Assembly (NCBI RefSeq): GCF_038502225.1
Contig: NC_091292.1
Location: forward strand, 44,969,655-45,033,654
Direction of reading: 5' to 3'
DNA length: 64,000 nt
Origin: Cherax quadricarinatus
Lineage: Eukaryota; Arthropoda; Malacostraca; Decapoda; Parastacidae
The notes below the pieces were generated by a model that ran no database searches, had not been told where the DNA came from, and worked only from the letters and a program-made list of their open reading frames with translations. Below are positions 55,304 through 64,000 of this stretch, one piece after another. The number at the start of each line of letters is the position of its first letter. The first letter of the stretch is position 1. The translations under genes were made by a program, and so were the position numbers.

Positions 55304-56848
55304 TCTATCCTGAGTAACATTATCTAAAACAGTAGGATCAGAGGCATTGCTAGGATTTTGGTGTCTTTGTTGCTCGGAAGAGGATACGACTTGAGTGGGG
55401 GCGCCAGCCGCACGACTGTTTCTCGTATCTCTTTCTAACTTATAGCAATACTCTCTAGTATGTCCTTTTCTGTTACAATAGGTACATTTAACTTTCTTCT
55501 TCTCGATATCAGATTTCTGTCTAACCACAGAGACAGATTCAGGATTGTGAGTTTTCCTGGTAAAGGTACGAGAAGTTACAGTAGCAGGTACATCAGGCCG
55601 GCAATGAGCAGCTGATTTAGGTTGCCAACTTCTAGGACAATTTTTAGTTACCTTGTTTCTTTGTGTTTTAGTACGTACAAGTTTGTGAGAAATCTCGTAA
55701 TTGTCTGCTAATGCTGCAGTTTCCAGAATATCCGAGGTAGTATGATCGATCAGATATTCTTGTATGTCCGCAGACATACAGTTGTTAAACTCTTCGTGTA
55801 GTAACAACTGAACAAGGCTGTCATAGTTGTTACACTTGGCAGACCTACACCATCTCTCAAATGCAACTTTTTTCTCACGAGCAAACTCTACACAAGTTTG
55901 ATCTTGTCGTCGTTGTAACGTACGAAATGCTCTTTGATAACTTACAGGTAACAAGTTATATGTCTCTAGAATAGTTTGTTTGACAGCGTCATAACTAATG
56001 TACTTAGCAAATGGTAAAGCAGCCGTACAAGTTTGAGCTCTTCCTGTCAAAGCAGTATGCAACAATGTTGCCCAGTGCTTACGTGGCCAGTTCATAGCAC
56101 GTGCCTGGTTCTCAAACACATCAAAATATGTGTCTAAGTCACTTTCAAAAAACTTAGGAACCATAGATGCAGCTTTCTGCACATTAAATGTGTCCTGTGA
56201 TCTATCAGTCTGTTGTCTTAACAGACGAACATTTTCTCTTTGGAAATCTTCTTCGTTCAATTTCCTCTGTGCCTCTATTTGTGCAGTCTGCAACATAAGG
56301 AGGCGTTCAAACCTCTCAAACTGTTCCTGAGAGATAGGACCAGTGGGTAATGGAGGAGTAGGGAAATTAACATGGTCTGGACGGTCCTTAGGTCGGACAC
56401 TTCGTCCAGCCGTCTCTAGAGAGTCTAGATCTGGTCTAGGATAAGTAGATACAGGTGTATCATACACTGTACTAGTATTAGGCTGTGTCATACCAGCTAT
56501 ACTCTGTACTATAGTGTCAGTGAAGGAAGGAGCGAGCGAGAACTGATCTACACTAGGCTCAGACACTAGGCTCACTTCTGCTCTAGTTGCTCTTTCATCT
56601 TCATCAAATAGAGTCATACTTCCTAATTGTGACACTAGGCTTTCTGAATCTGAATCATAATCAGACATCTCTGTATGAGCAGGAAACAATATATCTTTAA
56701 TTAACGCTCTGACAGTTTCTGCGGTGTAATTCCTGTTATACGTCACACCGAGATACTTGGCTACTTGCCAACACGTCTGAAGTTTTAATGTACTTAACTC
56801 AGACAAAGTCAGAGTATCAATTAACTGTTTCACTTTAGCATACATCAC
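55301..56848 (-). CDS. Gmr1-like Gag (capsid/nucleocapsid) polyprotein
   Basis: An intact 515-codon frame. Residues 1-60 form a helical start (MMYAKVKQLIDTLTLSELST). An acidic Ser-rich linker follows (DYDSDSES). Residues about 180-215 are a Gln/Arg/Glu-rich coiled-coil (QFERFERLLMLQTAQIEAQR). Residues about 240-380 resemble the gypsy capsid/SCAN-like domain (FDVFENQARAMNWPRKHWAT, then YQRAFRTLQRRQDQTCVEFA). Residues about 455-470 hold CTYCNRKGHTREYC, a classical C-x2-C-x4-H-x4-C nucleocapsid knuckle. The start was chosen as the first ATG after the leader. It would assemble particles in the cytoplasm and package element RNA. Confidence 0.88.
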   Translation of the reverse strand: MMYAKVKQLIDTLTLSELSTLKLQTCWQVAKYLGVTYNRNYTAETVRALIKDILFPAHTEMSDYDSDSESLVSQLGSMTLFDEDERATRAEVSLVSEPSVDQFSLAPSFTDTIVQSIAGMTQPNTSTVYDTPVSTYPRPDLDSLETAGRSVRPKDRPDHVNFPTPPLPTGPISQEQFERFERLLMLQTAQIEAQRKLNEEDFQRENVRLLRQQTDRSQDTFNVQKAASMVPKFFESDLDTYFDVFENQARAMNWPRKHWATLLHTALTGRAQTCTAALPFAKYISYDAVKQTILETYNLLPVSYQRAFRTLQRRQDQTCVEFAREKKVAFERWCRSAKCNNYDSLVQLLLHEEFNNCMSADIQEYLIDHTTSDILETAALADNYEISHKLVRTKTQRNKVTKNCPRSWQPKSAAHCRPDVPATVTSRTFTRKTHNPESVSVVRQKSDIEKKKVKCTYCNRKGHTREYCYKLERDTRNSRAAGAPTQVVSSSEQQRHQNPSNASDPTVLDNVTQDR

Positions 56849-57113
56849 AAAAATAATTGTACTACGAGAGAGTGATTATTGGAAACTATAATCCTAATAG
56901 GAATTTTAGTGTTGGTTGTCTTAGAGTTAGAACTCATAAACAGTATTTCCATCTCCTTGGATCAAGAGACTCAGTCAGGTACATACATCCACCTGGTATG
57001 TTGTACAAGACTAAACTCAAAGTCTTCAGATTAGGAAAGTACTCAAAGTGTTTGACCATAGAAGTACTAGTATGTCAAACTGGATAATTTCTCCAACACC
57101 TTGGATCAAGAGC
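56849..57113 (-). other. 5' leader between primer-binding site and gag
   Basis: About 265 bp containing the word ccttggatcaagag twice (56,956-56,969 and 57,100-57,112). A short plus-strand frame (56857-57087) across it is not considered a gene. Confidence 0.55.
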
Positions 57114-57131
57114 ATCCCGGACGGGCCCCCA
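57114..57131 (-). promoter_or_regulatory. Primer-binding site, tRNA-Pro type
   Basis: Minus strand tgggggcccgtccgggat begins 2 nt after the 5' LTR. The 3' end of animal tRNA-Pro pairs with tgggggctcgtccgggat, so 17 of 18 positions match. Confidence 0.85.
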
Positions 57132-57133
57132 TT

Positions 57134-58345
57134 TGTTACAAAAAACGCGATTCTAAAAGCTTAGAGATCTCCAGTGAATACTAGAAAGGACTGCCCTTCT
57201 AGCATCCAGCCTGTTACTGGGTTTTCGTAACAAGTAGTCAGTATCCTTGTCCAATTATCCATTAAAATTCAGTATTGTTTAATAGTGCTTTAGGATTACA
57301 ACTGGTAGGCTACTAACTAGAGAAATTAAAATTTAATAAATTTATTAAGTCTAGAGGTATATTATCAAAGTAAATTAAATCACAGCAATCAAAATAAAAT
57401 CAATCTTTCGAGTTCAATATTATTGTGCTGAAAGCACATATCACATTTATAATTCTTAAGTACCGTCAGGTACATTAACATTTAATAAGATATTACAAAT
57501 ATGTACAAGTGTGTGTATGCGTGTAAGTGCTCTTAAGTAGTTAGCTATGTCTCAAGACTCGAATAAGACTTAAACAAGTGACTGACAAAGTCCTCAAATA
57601 AACTAACTTCTTGACCGACTGGCAACCCGAACAGTCTGCTTGAACAACAAAGAATGCTAAGCCCAATAGCAATGCAATATCAAGCGACTGCGACACAGAA
57701 TCAGGAACTGGGAAATAATATAACGACACTAAGTAGGGACCATCTGCAGATCCTCCACAAAAGTTACAAAACTCCCATAATACTGAATCTATGTTCAGCA
57801 TAGGTAAAACTGTGACTGTGACAATACACAGGAACCAGTACAAAATTAGGTCAGAAGCTATAGCTAAGGACCTGAGATCTTCAGAGTGTCTAAGCGACAC
57901 ACAACCTCAGTACAACGTCGAAAATCACTAAGTCTATACAATGTTCTGTGAACAAAGTTCTACAGAACTAACAAGAATAATGAGACAGACAATCTGTCCA
58001 ACCAGCAAGCGAGTCTCCAGCAGACTGAAAACTTCACGAGAGGTGAGGACACCCCCCCCCTCGATCACGTGATAGCTACGTGGACAACTGCAGCTCAGAA
58101 GCCGGCAGTATAACGAGCGACAAGCGATAATTACAGTAGTTTGACAATCAAGACTAACTGAGCACATTTTATATACATCCTAACAACATAAGCTAAATAA
58201 CAATATAACAGTCAAATAATAATATAAAGTCATACATTTACGATTTAGCTATTATCGCAAATATAAGCAATATAAAATTAAATGAAAAGGTAATATACAT
58301 TATATATACATAATAATCATTGTAACCCATTCAGGGGTTGCAACA
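57134..58345 (-). repeat. 5' LTR of the Gmr1-like element (1,212 bp)
   Basis: In element orientation it starts tgttgcaacccctgaatggg and ends ttttgtaaca. It is a full-length partner of the split 3' LTR. An open minus frame (57541-57900) also present in the other LTR is attributed to shared LTR sequence, not to a gene. Confidence 0.93.
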
Positions 58346-58987
58346 TCTTTGACTACACTTGTTCCCCCACTACAGCTCCTGTCTCCCTCGAGGTCATTTA
58401 TACGCATTCCCTCATGCGTACATTTACTGTCTACCAGGACAGCACTTCCAGCCCCACAGTTACTGTCTCCCAGGACAGCACCTCTAGCTTCACCATTACT
58501 GTCTCCCAGGACAGCACCTCCAGCCTCACCATTACTGTCTACCAGGACAGCACTTCCAGCCCCACATTTACTGTCTCCAAGGACAGCATCTCCAGCTTCA
58601 CCATTACTGTCTCCAAGGACAGCACCTCCAGCTTCACCATTACTGTCTCCCAGGACATCACCTCCAGCCTTACAGTTTCTGACTACATGGCCAGCATCAA
58701 GGGCGATACCATCCAGCCCAGACTTTTTATTTCCCATCTGTTATAGAATGCTTCCAGGTTTCTATGAAGGCTGCTTTGATGTTATCCTCTTTTAATACCA
58801 ATGTGATTTTAGTCCACAGATTGATCTCATTTGGGCATACCCAAAAACACTTCTCTGATTTAATATTGCTTGTAGCTAGTTCTTGGATATCTGCACAAGG
58901 GGCATGACACCAATTTTCACAAAAATGGCAAGTAATCCATGTGGAAGCCCGTTTGTTTGATTTACTGCAGACTACACAGAATTTCAT
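58346..58987 (-). pseudogene. Copy A3 ORF1, N-terminal part with PHD finger
   Basis: From ATG at 58,987: MKFCVVCSKSNKRAS, WITCHFCENWCHAPCADI and SEKCFWVCPNEINLW give a Cys4-His-Cys3 PHD pattern (C-x2-C...C-x2-C...H-x2-C...C-x2-C) within the first 55 residues. Then LVLKEDNIKAAF and a low-complexity VLGDSNGEAGGA repeat tract, then DLEGDRSCSGGTSVVKD. At that point the LTR element interrupts it; coding resumes at 44,292 with KIKPILQ. A frame change lies near 58,735. PHD-bearing ORF1 proteins occur in some LINE clades and may read histone tails; that role is inference. Confidence 0.75.
58430..58690. repeat. 36-bp coding minisatellite inside LINE ORF1
   Basis: Seven to eight units around actgtctcccaggacagcac, each encoding about 12 residues (VLGDSNGEAGGA) in the ORF1 frame. 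The unit length is a multiple of 3 and changes keep the frame. Confidence 0.85.
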
Positions 58988-59640
58988 GTGATTTGAATGG
59001 TTGATTTACTATAGTTCTACTAGTAACCCCTTGAATATTCTACTAATAACCTGGGTATAATCTGGGTATTTGTATTTCTATTTCTAACTGTACTTGTATA
59101 TTAGGACAGCTTACCGGTGTATGTTTCTGTTTTATACTTATTGTTTGTGTTTGATGAGGGCACCTAAAATCCTGTCTGTTTACAGTCTGCTTTATTGTTC
59201 AACGAATCCGTTTGAAACCGGTCAAGGGTTCGGAATCAATCAGATCTGATCAGTGGGTCACTTTTTTAAAACATATCTGGTCGGTGATTTGGGCTAACAC
59301 ATGAAGGAACTACTGGAAATGATTTAACCGAGTAATATGTGATTAGATTGATATAAAAGTATAACTTGCGTGTTGAAGTACCGGTGATTGCTGGCAGCTC
59401 CTACAATGACGAACGATCGAGGCCTCAACCTTTATTTACAGCCTGAAGGTTTATAGATTACTGTATCTAGCTTTTCTAGATTTTTCGGTCTCCACCACAA
59501 CAAATGCTATGTTATCACTATATTTGGCTGGTGAAAATTATTGGAGGAAAGACGCTTTTTCTAGAGTGATATTTGCTTTTCGTTGTGTATATTGCGACCG
59601 CTGGTAACTACAGGTTGTATGAATTTCACTGTATACGTCT
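58988..59640 (-). other. 5' leader of LINE copy A3
   Basis: Gene-free. The stretch 59,455-59,630 resembles 11,520-11,700 (shared ttttctaga, tatgttatcac or tatggtatcac, tttgcttttcgttgtgtata or tggctttctgttgtatata), which supports it as family A 5' sequence. Where exactly the element starts is not clear. Confidence 0.5.
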
Positions 59641-59785
59641 AGTATTTCAAGAATGAAGAAAAAACTAATGATGGTCACTCCACTCCACTAAGTACCATTA
59701 TATTACTGCTTAGTTGCCACTACAACATTGTGGTAAGGTTTCTGGATGATAAATGGTCATTTTTTTTCAAACCTTCACTGATACC

Positions 59786-59788
<3 letters not shown>

Positions 59789-59820
<32 letters not shown>
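59789..59820. repeat. Poly(T) run of about 28-30
   Basis: A homopolymer of T followed by a short A run. It could be the A-tail of a minus-strand retroposon, but no body was recognised. Confidence 0.7.
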
Positions 59821-59823
<3 letters not shown>

Positions 59824-59901
59824 TGTAAACTTTTCGTATTTTCTCAGGATTTTGCAACTTACCGTAATTTAGAGGGAAAAAAATCCCCACTGGTATCACT
59901 A

Positions 59902-61156
59902 GATTATATGCGAGGTACACTAGCAGGCTAGGAAGATTATATGCGAGGTACACCAGCAGGCTAGGAAGATTATATGCGAGGTACACTAGCAGGCTAGGAA
60001 GATTATATGCGAGGTACACTAGCAGGCTAGGAAGATTATATGCGAGGTACACTAGCAGGCTAGGAAGATTATATGCGAGGTACACTAGCAGGCTAGGAAG
60101 ATTATATGCGAGGTACACTAGCAGGCTAGGAAGATTATATGCGAGGTACACCAGCAGGCTAGGAAGATTATATGCGAGGTACACTAGCAGGCTAGGAAGA
60201 TTATATGCGAGGTACACCAGCAGGCTAGGAAGATTATATGCGAGGTACACTAGCAGGCTAGGAAGATTATATGCGAGGTACACTAGCAGGCTAGGAAGAT
60301 TATATGCGAGATACACTAGCAGGCTAGGAAGATTATATGCGAGGTACACTAGCAGGCTAGGAAGATTACATGCGAGGTACACTAGCAGGCTAGGAAGATT
60401 ATATGCGAGGTGCACCAGCAGGCTAGGAAGATTATATGCGAGGTACACTAGCAGACTAGGAAGATTATATGCGAGGTACACTAGCAGGCTAGGAAGATTA
60501 TATGCGAGGTACACTAGCAGGCTAGGAAGATTATATGCGAGGTGCACCAGCAGGCTAGGAAGATTATATGCGAGGTACACTAGCAGCCTAGGAAGATTAT
60601 ATGCGAGGTACACTAGCAGACTAGGAAGATTATATGCGAGGTACACTAGCAGGCTAGGAAGATTATATGCGAGGTGCACCAGCAGGCTAGGAAGATTATA
60701 TGCGAGGTACACTAGCAGACTAGGAAGATTATATGCGAGGTGCACCAGCAGGCTAGGAAGATTATATGCGAGGTGCACTAGCAGGCTAAGAAGATTATAT
60801 GCGAGGTACACTAGCAGACTAGGAAGATTATATGCGAGGTGCACTAGCAGGCTAGGAAGATTATATGCGAGGTACACTAGCAGGCTAGGAAGATTATATG
60901 CGAGGTGCACCAGCAGGCTAGGAAGATTATATGCGAGGTACACTAGCAGACTAGGAAGATTATATGCGAGGTGCACCAGCAGGCTAGGAAGATTATATGC
61001 GAGGTGCACTAGCAGGCTAGGAAGATTATATGCGAGGTACACTAGCAGACTAGGAAGATTATATGCGAGGTGCACCAGCAGGCTAGGAAGATTATATGCG
61101 AGGTACACTAGCAGGCTAGGAAGATTACATGCGAGGTGCACCAGCAGGCTAGGAAG
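59902..61156. repeat. 33-bp minisatellite (aggctaggaagattatatgc + gaggtacactagc), ~38 copies
   Basis: Units are very homogeneous. They vary mainly at gtacac/gtgcac/gtacacc and aggc/agac. Higher-order alternation of gtacactagcagac with gtgcaccagcaggc is visible from about 60,400 on. The stop-free unit yields the undecapeptide LAYNLPSLLVY in the minus frame 59720-61141, an artefact. Confidence 0.95.
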
Positions 61157-61262
61157 AACAACCTGAGGACTTCTGTTATTTATGCTTCTTGATATGAAGA
61201 GTATGATTCTGTTAGCTTTACTGCGAACTGTTGTCTTAGTATCAGATTACTGCTAAGAATCT
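61152..61262 (-). pseudogene. Short family B LINE fragment abutting the 33-bp array
   Basis: gaagaacaacctgaggactt, then atttatgcttcttgatatga, then ttctgttagctttactgcga match 26,012-26,090 with few changes, followed by a shortened match to agattactgctaa. The junction with the array falls in the shared word gaag. Confidence 0.75.
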
Positions 61263-61545
61263 CACTGTGATACTCTCTTATTAAACAATGTTGTCTCATA
61301 TCTTAACAAAGCACTGAAAATAAATTAGTAATTTATGAGAAAAAGGAAAGATAACAGTAAAAACACTACAAATTATAATAACTATTTTGCGTGCGCCCAG
61401 AAAATACGTTCTCAGAGTCTTGGGGGTACGCGCGCCCATGTTTACGAATTTCTGCGTTAATCTGTCAAAGAAATTTGTAGAGTTATTTCCGTAGACTTTT
61501 TTAATAAAAGATTCCTGAGTACCATTAGAACTCGTATTCAGATAC
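61263..61545. other. No recognised gene
   Basis: AT-rich with one GC-rich patch (gggggtacgcgcgcccatg). Confidence 0.4.
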
Positions 61546-63237
61546 GGTGAGGACAGGCCTATGCTAGACCATATTCAAATATGGAGGTGATGGGCCTATG
61601 CTAGACCATATTCAAATATGGAGGTGATGGGCCTATGCTAGACCATATTCAAATATGGAGGTGATGGGCCTATGCTAGACCATATTCAAATATGGAGGTG
61701 ATGGGCCTATGCTAGACCATATTCAAATATGGAGGTGATGGGCCTATGCTAGACCATATTCAAATATGGAGGTGATGGGCCTATGCTAGACCATATTCAA
61801 ATATGGAGGTGATGGGCCTATGCTAGACCATATTCAAATATGGAGGTGATGGGCCTATGCTAGACCATATTCAAATATGGAGGTGATGGGCCTATGCTAG
61901 ACCATATTCAAATATGGAGGTGATGGGCCTATGCTAGACCATATTCAAATATGGAGGTGATGGGCTTATGCTAGACCATATTCAAATATGGAGGTGATGG
62001 GCCTATGCTAGACCATATTCAAATATGGAGGTGATGGGCCTATGCTAGACCATATTCAAATATGGAGGTGATGGGCCTATGCTAGACCATATTCAAATAT
62101 GGAGGTGATGGGCCTATGCTAGACCATATTCAAATATGGAGGTGATGGGCCTGTGCTAGACCATATTCAAATATGGAGGTGATGGGCCTGTGCTAGACCA
62201 TATTCAAATATGGAGGTGATGGGCCTGTGCTAGACCATATTCAAATATGGAGGTGATGGGCCTATGCTAGACCATATTCAAATATGGAGGTGATGGGCCT
62301 ATGCTAGACCATATTCAAATATGGAGGTGATGGGCCTATGCTAGACCATATTCAAATATGGAGGTGATGGGCCTATGCTATACCATATTCAAATATGGAG
62401 GGGATGGGCCTATGCTAGACCATATTCAAATATGGAGGTGATGGGCCTATGCTAGACCATATTCAAATATGGAGGTGATGGGCCTATGCTAGACCATATT
62501 CAAATATGGAGGTGATGGGCCTATGCTAGACCATATTCAAATATGGAGGTGATGGGCCTATGCTAGACCATATTCAAATATGGAGGTGATGGGCCTATGC
62601 TAGACCATATTCAAATATGGAGGTGATGGGCCTATGCTAGACCATATTCAAATATGGAGGTGATGTGCCTATGCTAGACCATATTCAAATATGGAGGTGA
62701 TCGGCCTGTGCTTGACCATATTCAAATATGGAGGTGATGGGCCTGTGCTAGACCATATTCAAATATGGAGGTGATGGGCCTCTGCTAGACCATATTCAAA
62801 TATGGAGGTGATGGGCCTATCCTAGACCATATTCAAATATGGAGGTGATGGGCCTATGCTAGACCATATTCAAATATGGAGGTGATGGGCCTGTGCTAGA
62901 CCATATTCAAATATGGAGGTGATGGGCCTGTGCTAGACCATATTCAAATATAGAGGTGATGGGCCTATGCTAGACCATATTCAAATATGGAGGTGATGGG
63001 CCTATACTAGACCATATTCAAATATGGAGGTGATTGGCCTATGCTAGACCATATTCAAATATGGAGGTGATGGGCCTATGCTAGACCATATTCAAATATG
63101 GAGGTGATGGGCCTATGCTAGACCATATTCAAATATGGAGGTGATGGGCCTATGCTAGACCATATTCAAATATGGAGGTGATGGGCCTATGCTAGACCAT
63201 ATTCAAATATGGAGGTGATGGGCCTATGCTAGACCAT
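61546..63237. repeat. 37-bp minisatellite with internal palindrome, ~46 copies
   Basis: The unit is gaccatattcaaatatggag plus gtgatgggcctatgcta. Each unit holds the perfect inverted repeat ccatat-tcaa-atatgg. Homogeneity is very high. Variants (gtgcta, tgatcgg, tgtgcc) cluster around 62.1-62.9 kb. It is unrelated in sequence to the other 37-bp array. Confidence 0.95.
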
Positions 63238-63636
63238 AACTTTGTAAAAAATAATAAAATTTGAACTAAATCTAATTTGTTTAAACTTGCTGTTAGTTTA
63301 ATCTTTATTTTCTAAACAGCTGAAAGAAACTGAATGAATAAAGTAAAGATTTTCTGAATTATAAGCGAATGCCTAAATAATTTTCAATAAAACCCAGTAA
63401 AAATATTTATTTTTCTCAGATTCATCAGCGCTTGACAACTGAAGAATCATTCTCAATAATAGCACCTTTAAAAATATATCTGTTTGCTACATATATTAAA
63501 GTTAGAACTTAGACCTTCCAAAATAATTCCTATTATTTTGTATGGAACAACAACGTGAGGTGTTTCTCATTCATAGGATACGTAATTAGCTGCCTAATGG
63601 GAAGATAACTGAAAGTTTAAGAGGGAAGGAGTTAAG
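63238..63636. other. No recognised gene
   Basis: AT-rich spacer between arrays. No frame of note. Confidence 0.4.
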
Positions 63637-64000
63637 ATGGTACTGAGGTGCCATGGTACTGAGGTGCCACTACCTGGTATTGATGCATGAGTGCCATGGT
63701 ACTGAGGTGCCATGGTACTGAGGTGCCACTACCTGGTATTGATGCATGAGTGCCATGGTACTGAGGTGCCATGGTACTGAGGTGCCACTACCAGGTATTG
63801 ATGCATGAGTGCCATGGTACTGAGGTGCCATGGTACTGAGGTGCCACTACCAGGTATTGATGCATGAGTGCCATGGTACTGAGGTGCCATGGTACTGAGG
63901 TGCCACTACCAGGTATTGATGCATGAGTGCCATGGTACTGAGGTGCCACTACCTGGTATTGATGGATGAGTTACAATGGTATTGATGGATGAGTTACAAT
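63637..64000. repeat. 59-bp minisatellite built from 16-bp subunits, running off the window
   Basis: The unit is two copies of gtgccatggtactgag followed by gtgccactacctggtattga plus tgcatga. About six units are present; the last are shortened and change to gatggatgagttacaat. Confidence 0.92.

Larger units (their letters stand above)
44293..58345 (-). mobile_element. Ty3/gypsy-type LTR retrotransposon, Gmr1-like domain order, with nested LINE
   Basis: It is bounded by the 5-bp direct repeat tcttt (44,288-44,292 and 58,346-58,350). Element ends are TG...CA in its own orientation. Order on the minus strand: 5' LTR (57,134-58,345), PBS, gag (55,301-56,848), in-frame UGA, protease, integrase, RT, RNase H, polypurine tract, 3' LTR (split). 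Integrase before RT is Ty1/copia-like, but the RT and RNase H sequences are gypsy-like. That combination defines the Gmr1-like group. No envelope-like frame exists between RNase H and the 3' LTR. The LTRs differ at roughly two dozen places plus small indels by eye, so the insertion is fairly young but not new. Confidence 0.9.

Noticed and set aside
57541..57900. 119-codon hydrophobic frame, also at 50,831-51,133, as an accessory gene
   Set aside because: It lies wholly inside both LTRs, so its duplication is explained by LTR identity. The left copy is shorter and no domain is recognisable.
59720..61141. 473-codon LAYNLPSLLVY leucine-rich frame
   Set aside because: The 33-bp array plus a poly(T) run. 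The end of the frame encodes a lysine homopolymer from the T run.
17176..63237. CRISPR arrays
   Set aside because: Units are contiguous without unique spacers and the context is a eukaryotic retroelement landscape.

Overview
The window reads as intergenic, repeat-dense animal DNA. No cellular gene with a complete frame was recognised. Decapod crustacean is the best guess for the source. That guess rests on remembered resemblance of the two dominant LINE families (called A and B here) to decapod genomic repeats; no search was run. Nothing points to a bacterium, plasmid or virus genome.

Layout. 1-6.3 kb: a BEL/Pao integrase scrap, an 869-bp palindromic retroelement insertion with a 15-bp target-site duplication (TSD), a relic of an LTR-element protease, and microsatellites. 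6.3-11.7 kb: a decayed family A LINE on the minus strand, invaded by a truncated CR1-like (family B) LINE and by a second family A copy. 13.8-14.5 kb: a broken copy of a protein family that I remember as dispersed in arthropods. 15-34 kb: successive minisatellites with units of 19-20, 28, 24, 27 and 37 bp. The 37-bp array is split by a nearly full-length CR1-type LINE (25.36-30.41 kb) whose ORF1 carries an SGNH/esterase-like domain. 34.6-39.5 kb: a 20-bp minisatellite with a 520-bp higher-order period. 40.1-59.6 kb: a Russian-doll nest. A family A LINE with a PHD-finger ORF1 is split by a 14-kb Ty3/gypsy-type LTR retrotransposon, and one LTR of that element is split by an L1/Tx1-like LINE. 59.9-64 kb: three more minisatellites (33, 37 and 59 bp).

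The most informative element is the LTR retrotransposon at 44,293-58,345, on the minus strand. It has a 5-bp TSD, a primer-binding site matching tRNA-Pro at 17 of 18 positions, and a gag with a CCHC knuckle. An in-frame UGA followed by CUAG, a known readthrough context, separates gag from the protease. Integrase lies upstream of reverse transcriptase/RNase H, the rare Gmr1-like order. Its integrase N-terminal part is deleted, so this copy is defective. Three short hammerhead-ribozyme-like motifs, two in the palindrome and one at 39.95 kb, point to Penelope-like or retrozyme-type elements.

Tandem arrays make up roughly 20 kb by eye. Because most units are free of stop codons, the arrays produce very long but almost certainly meaningless open frames.
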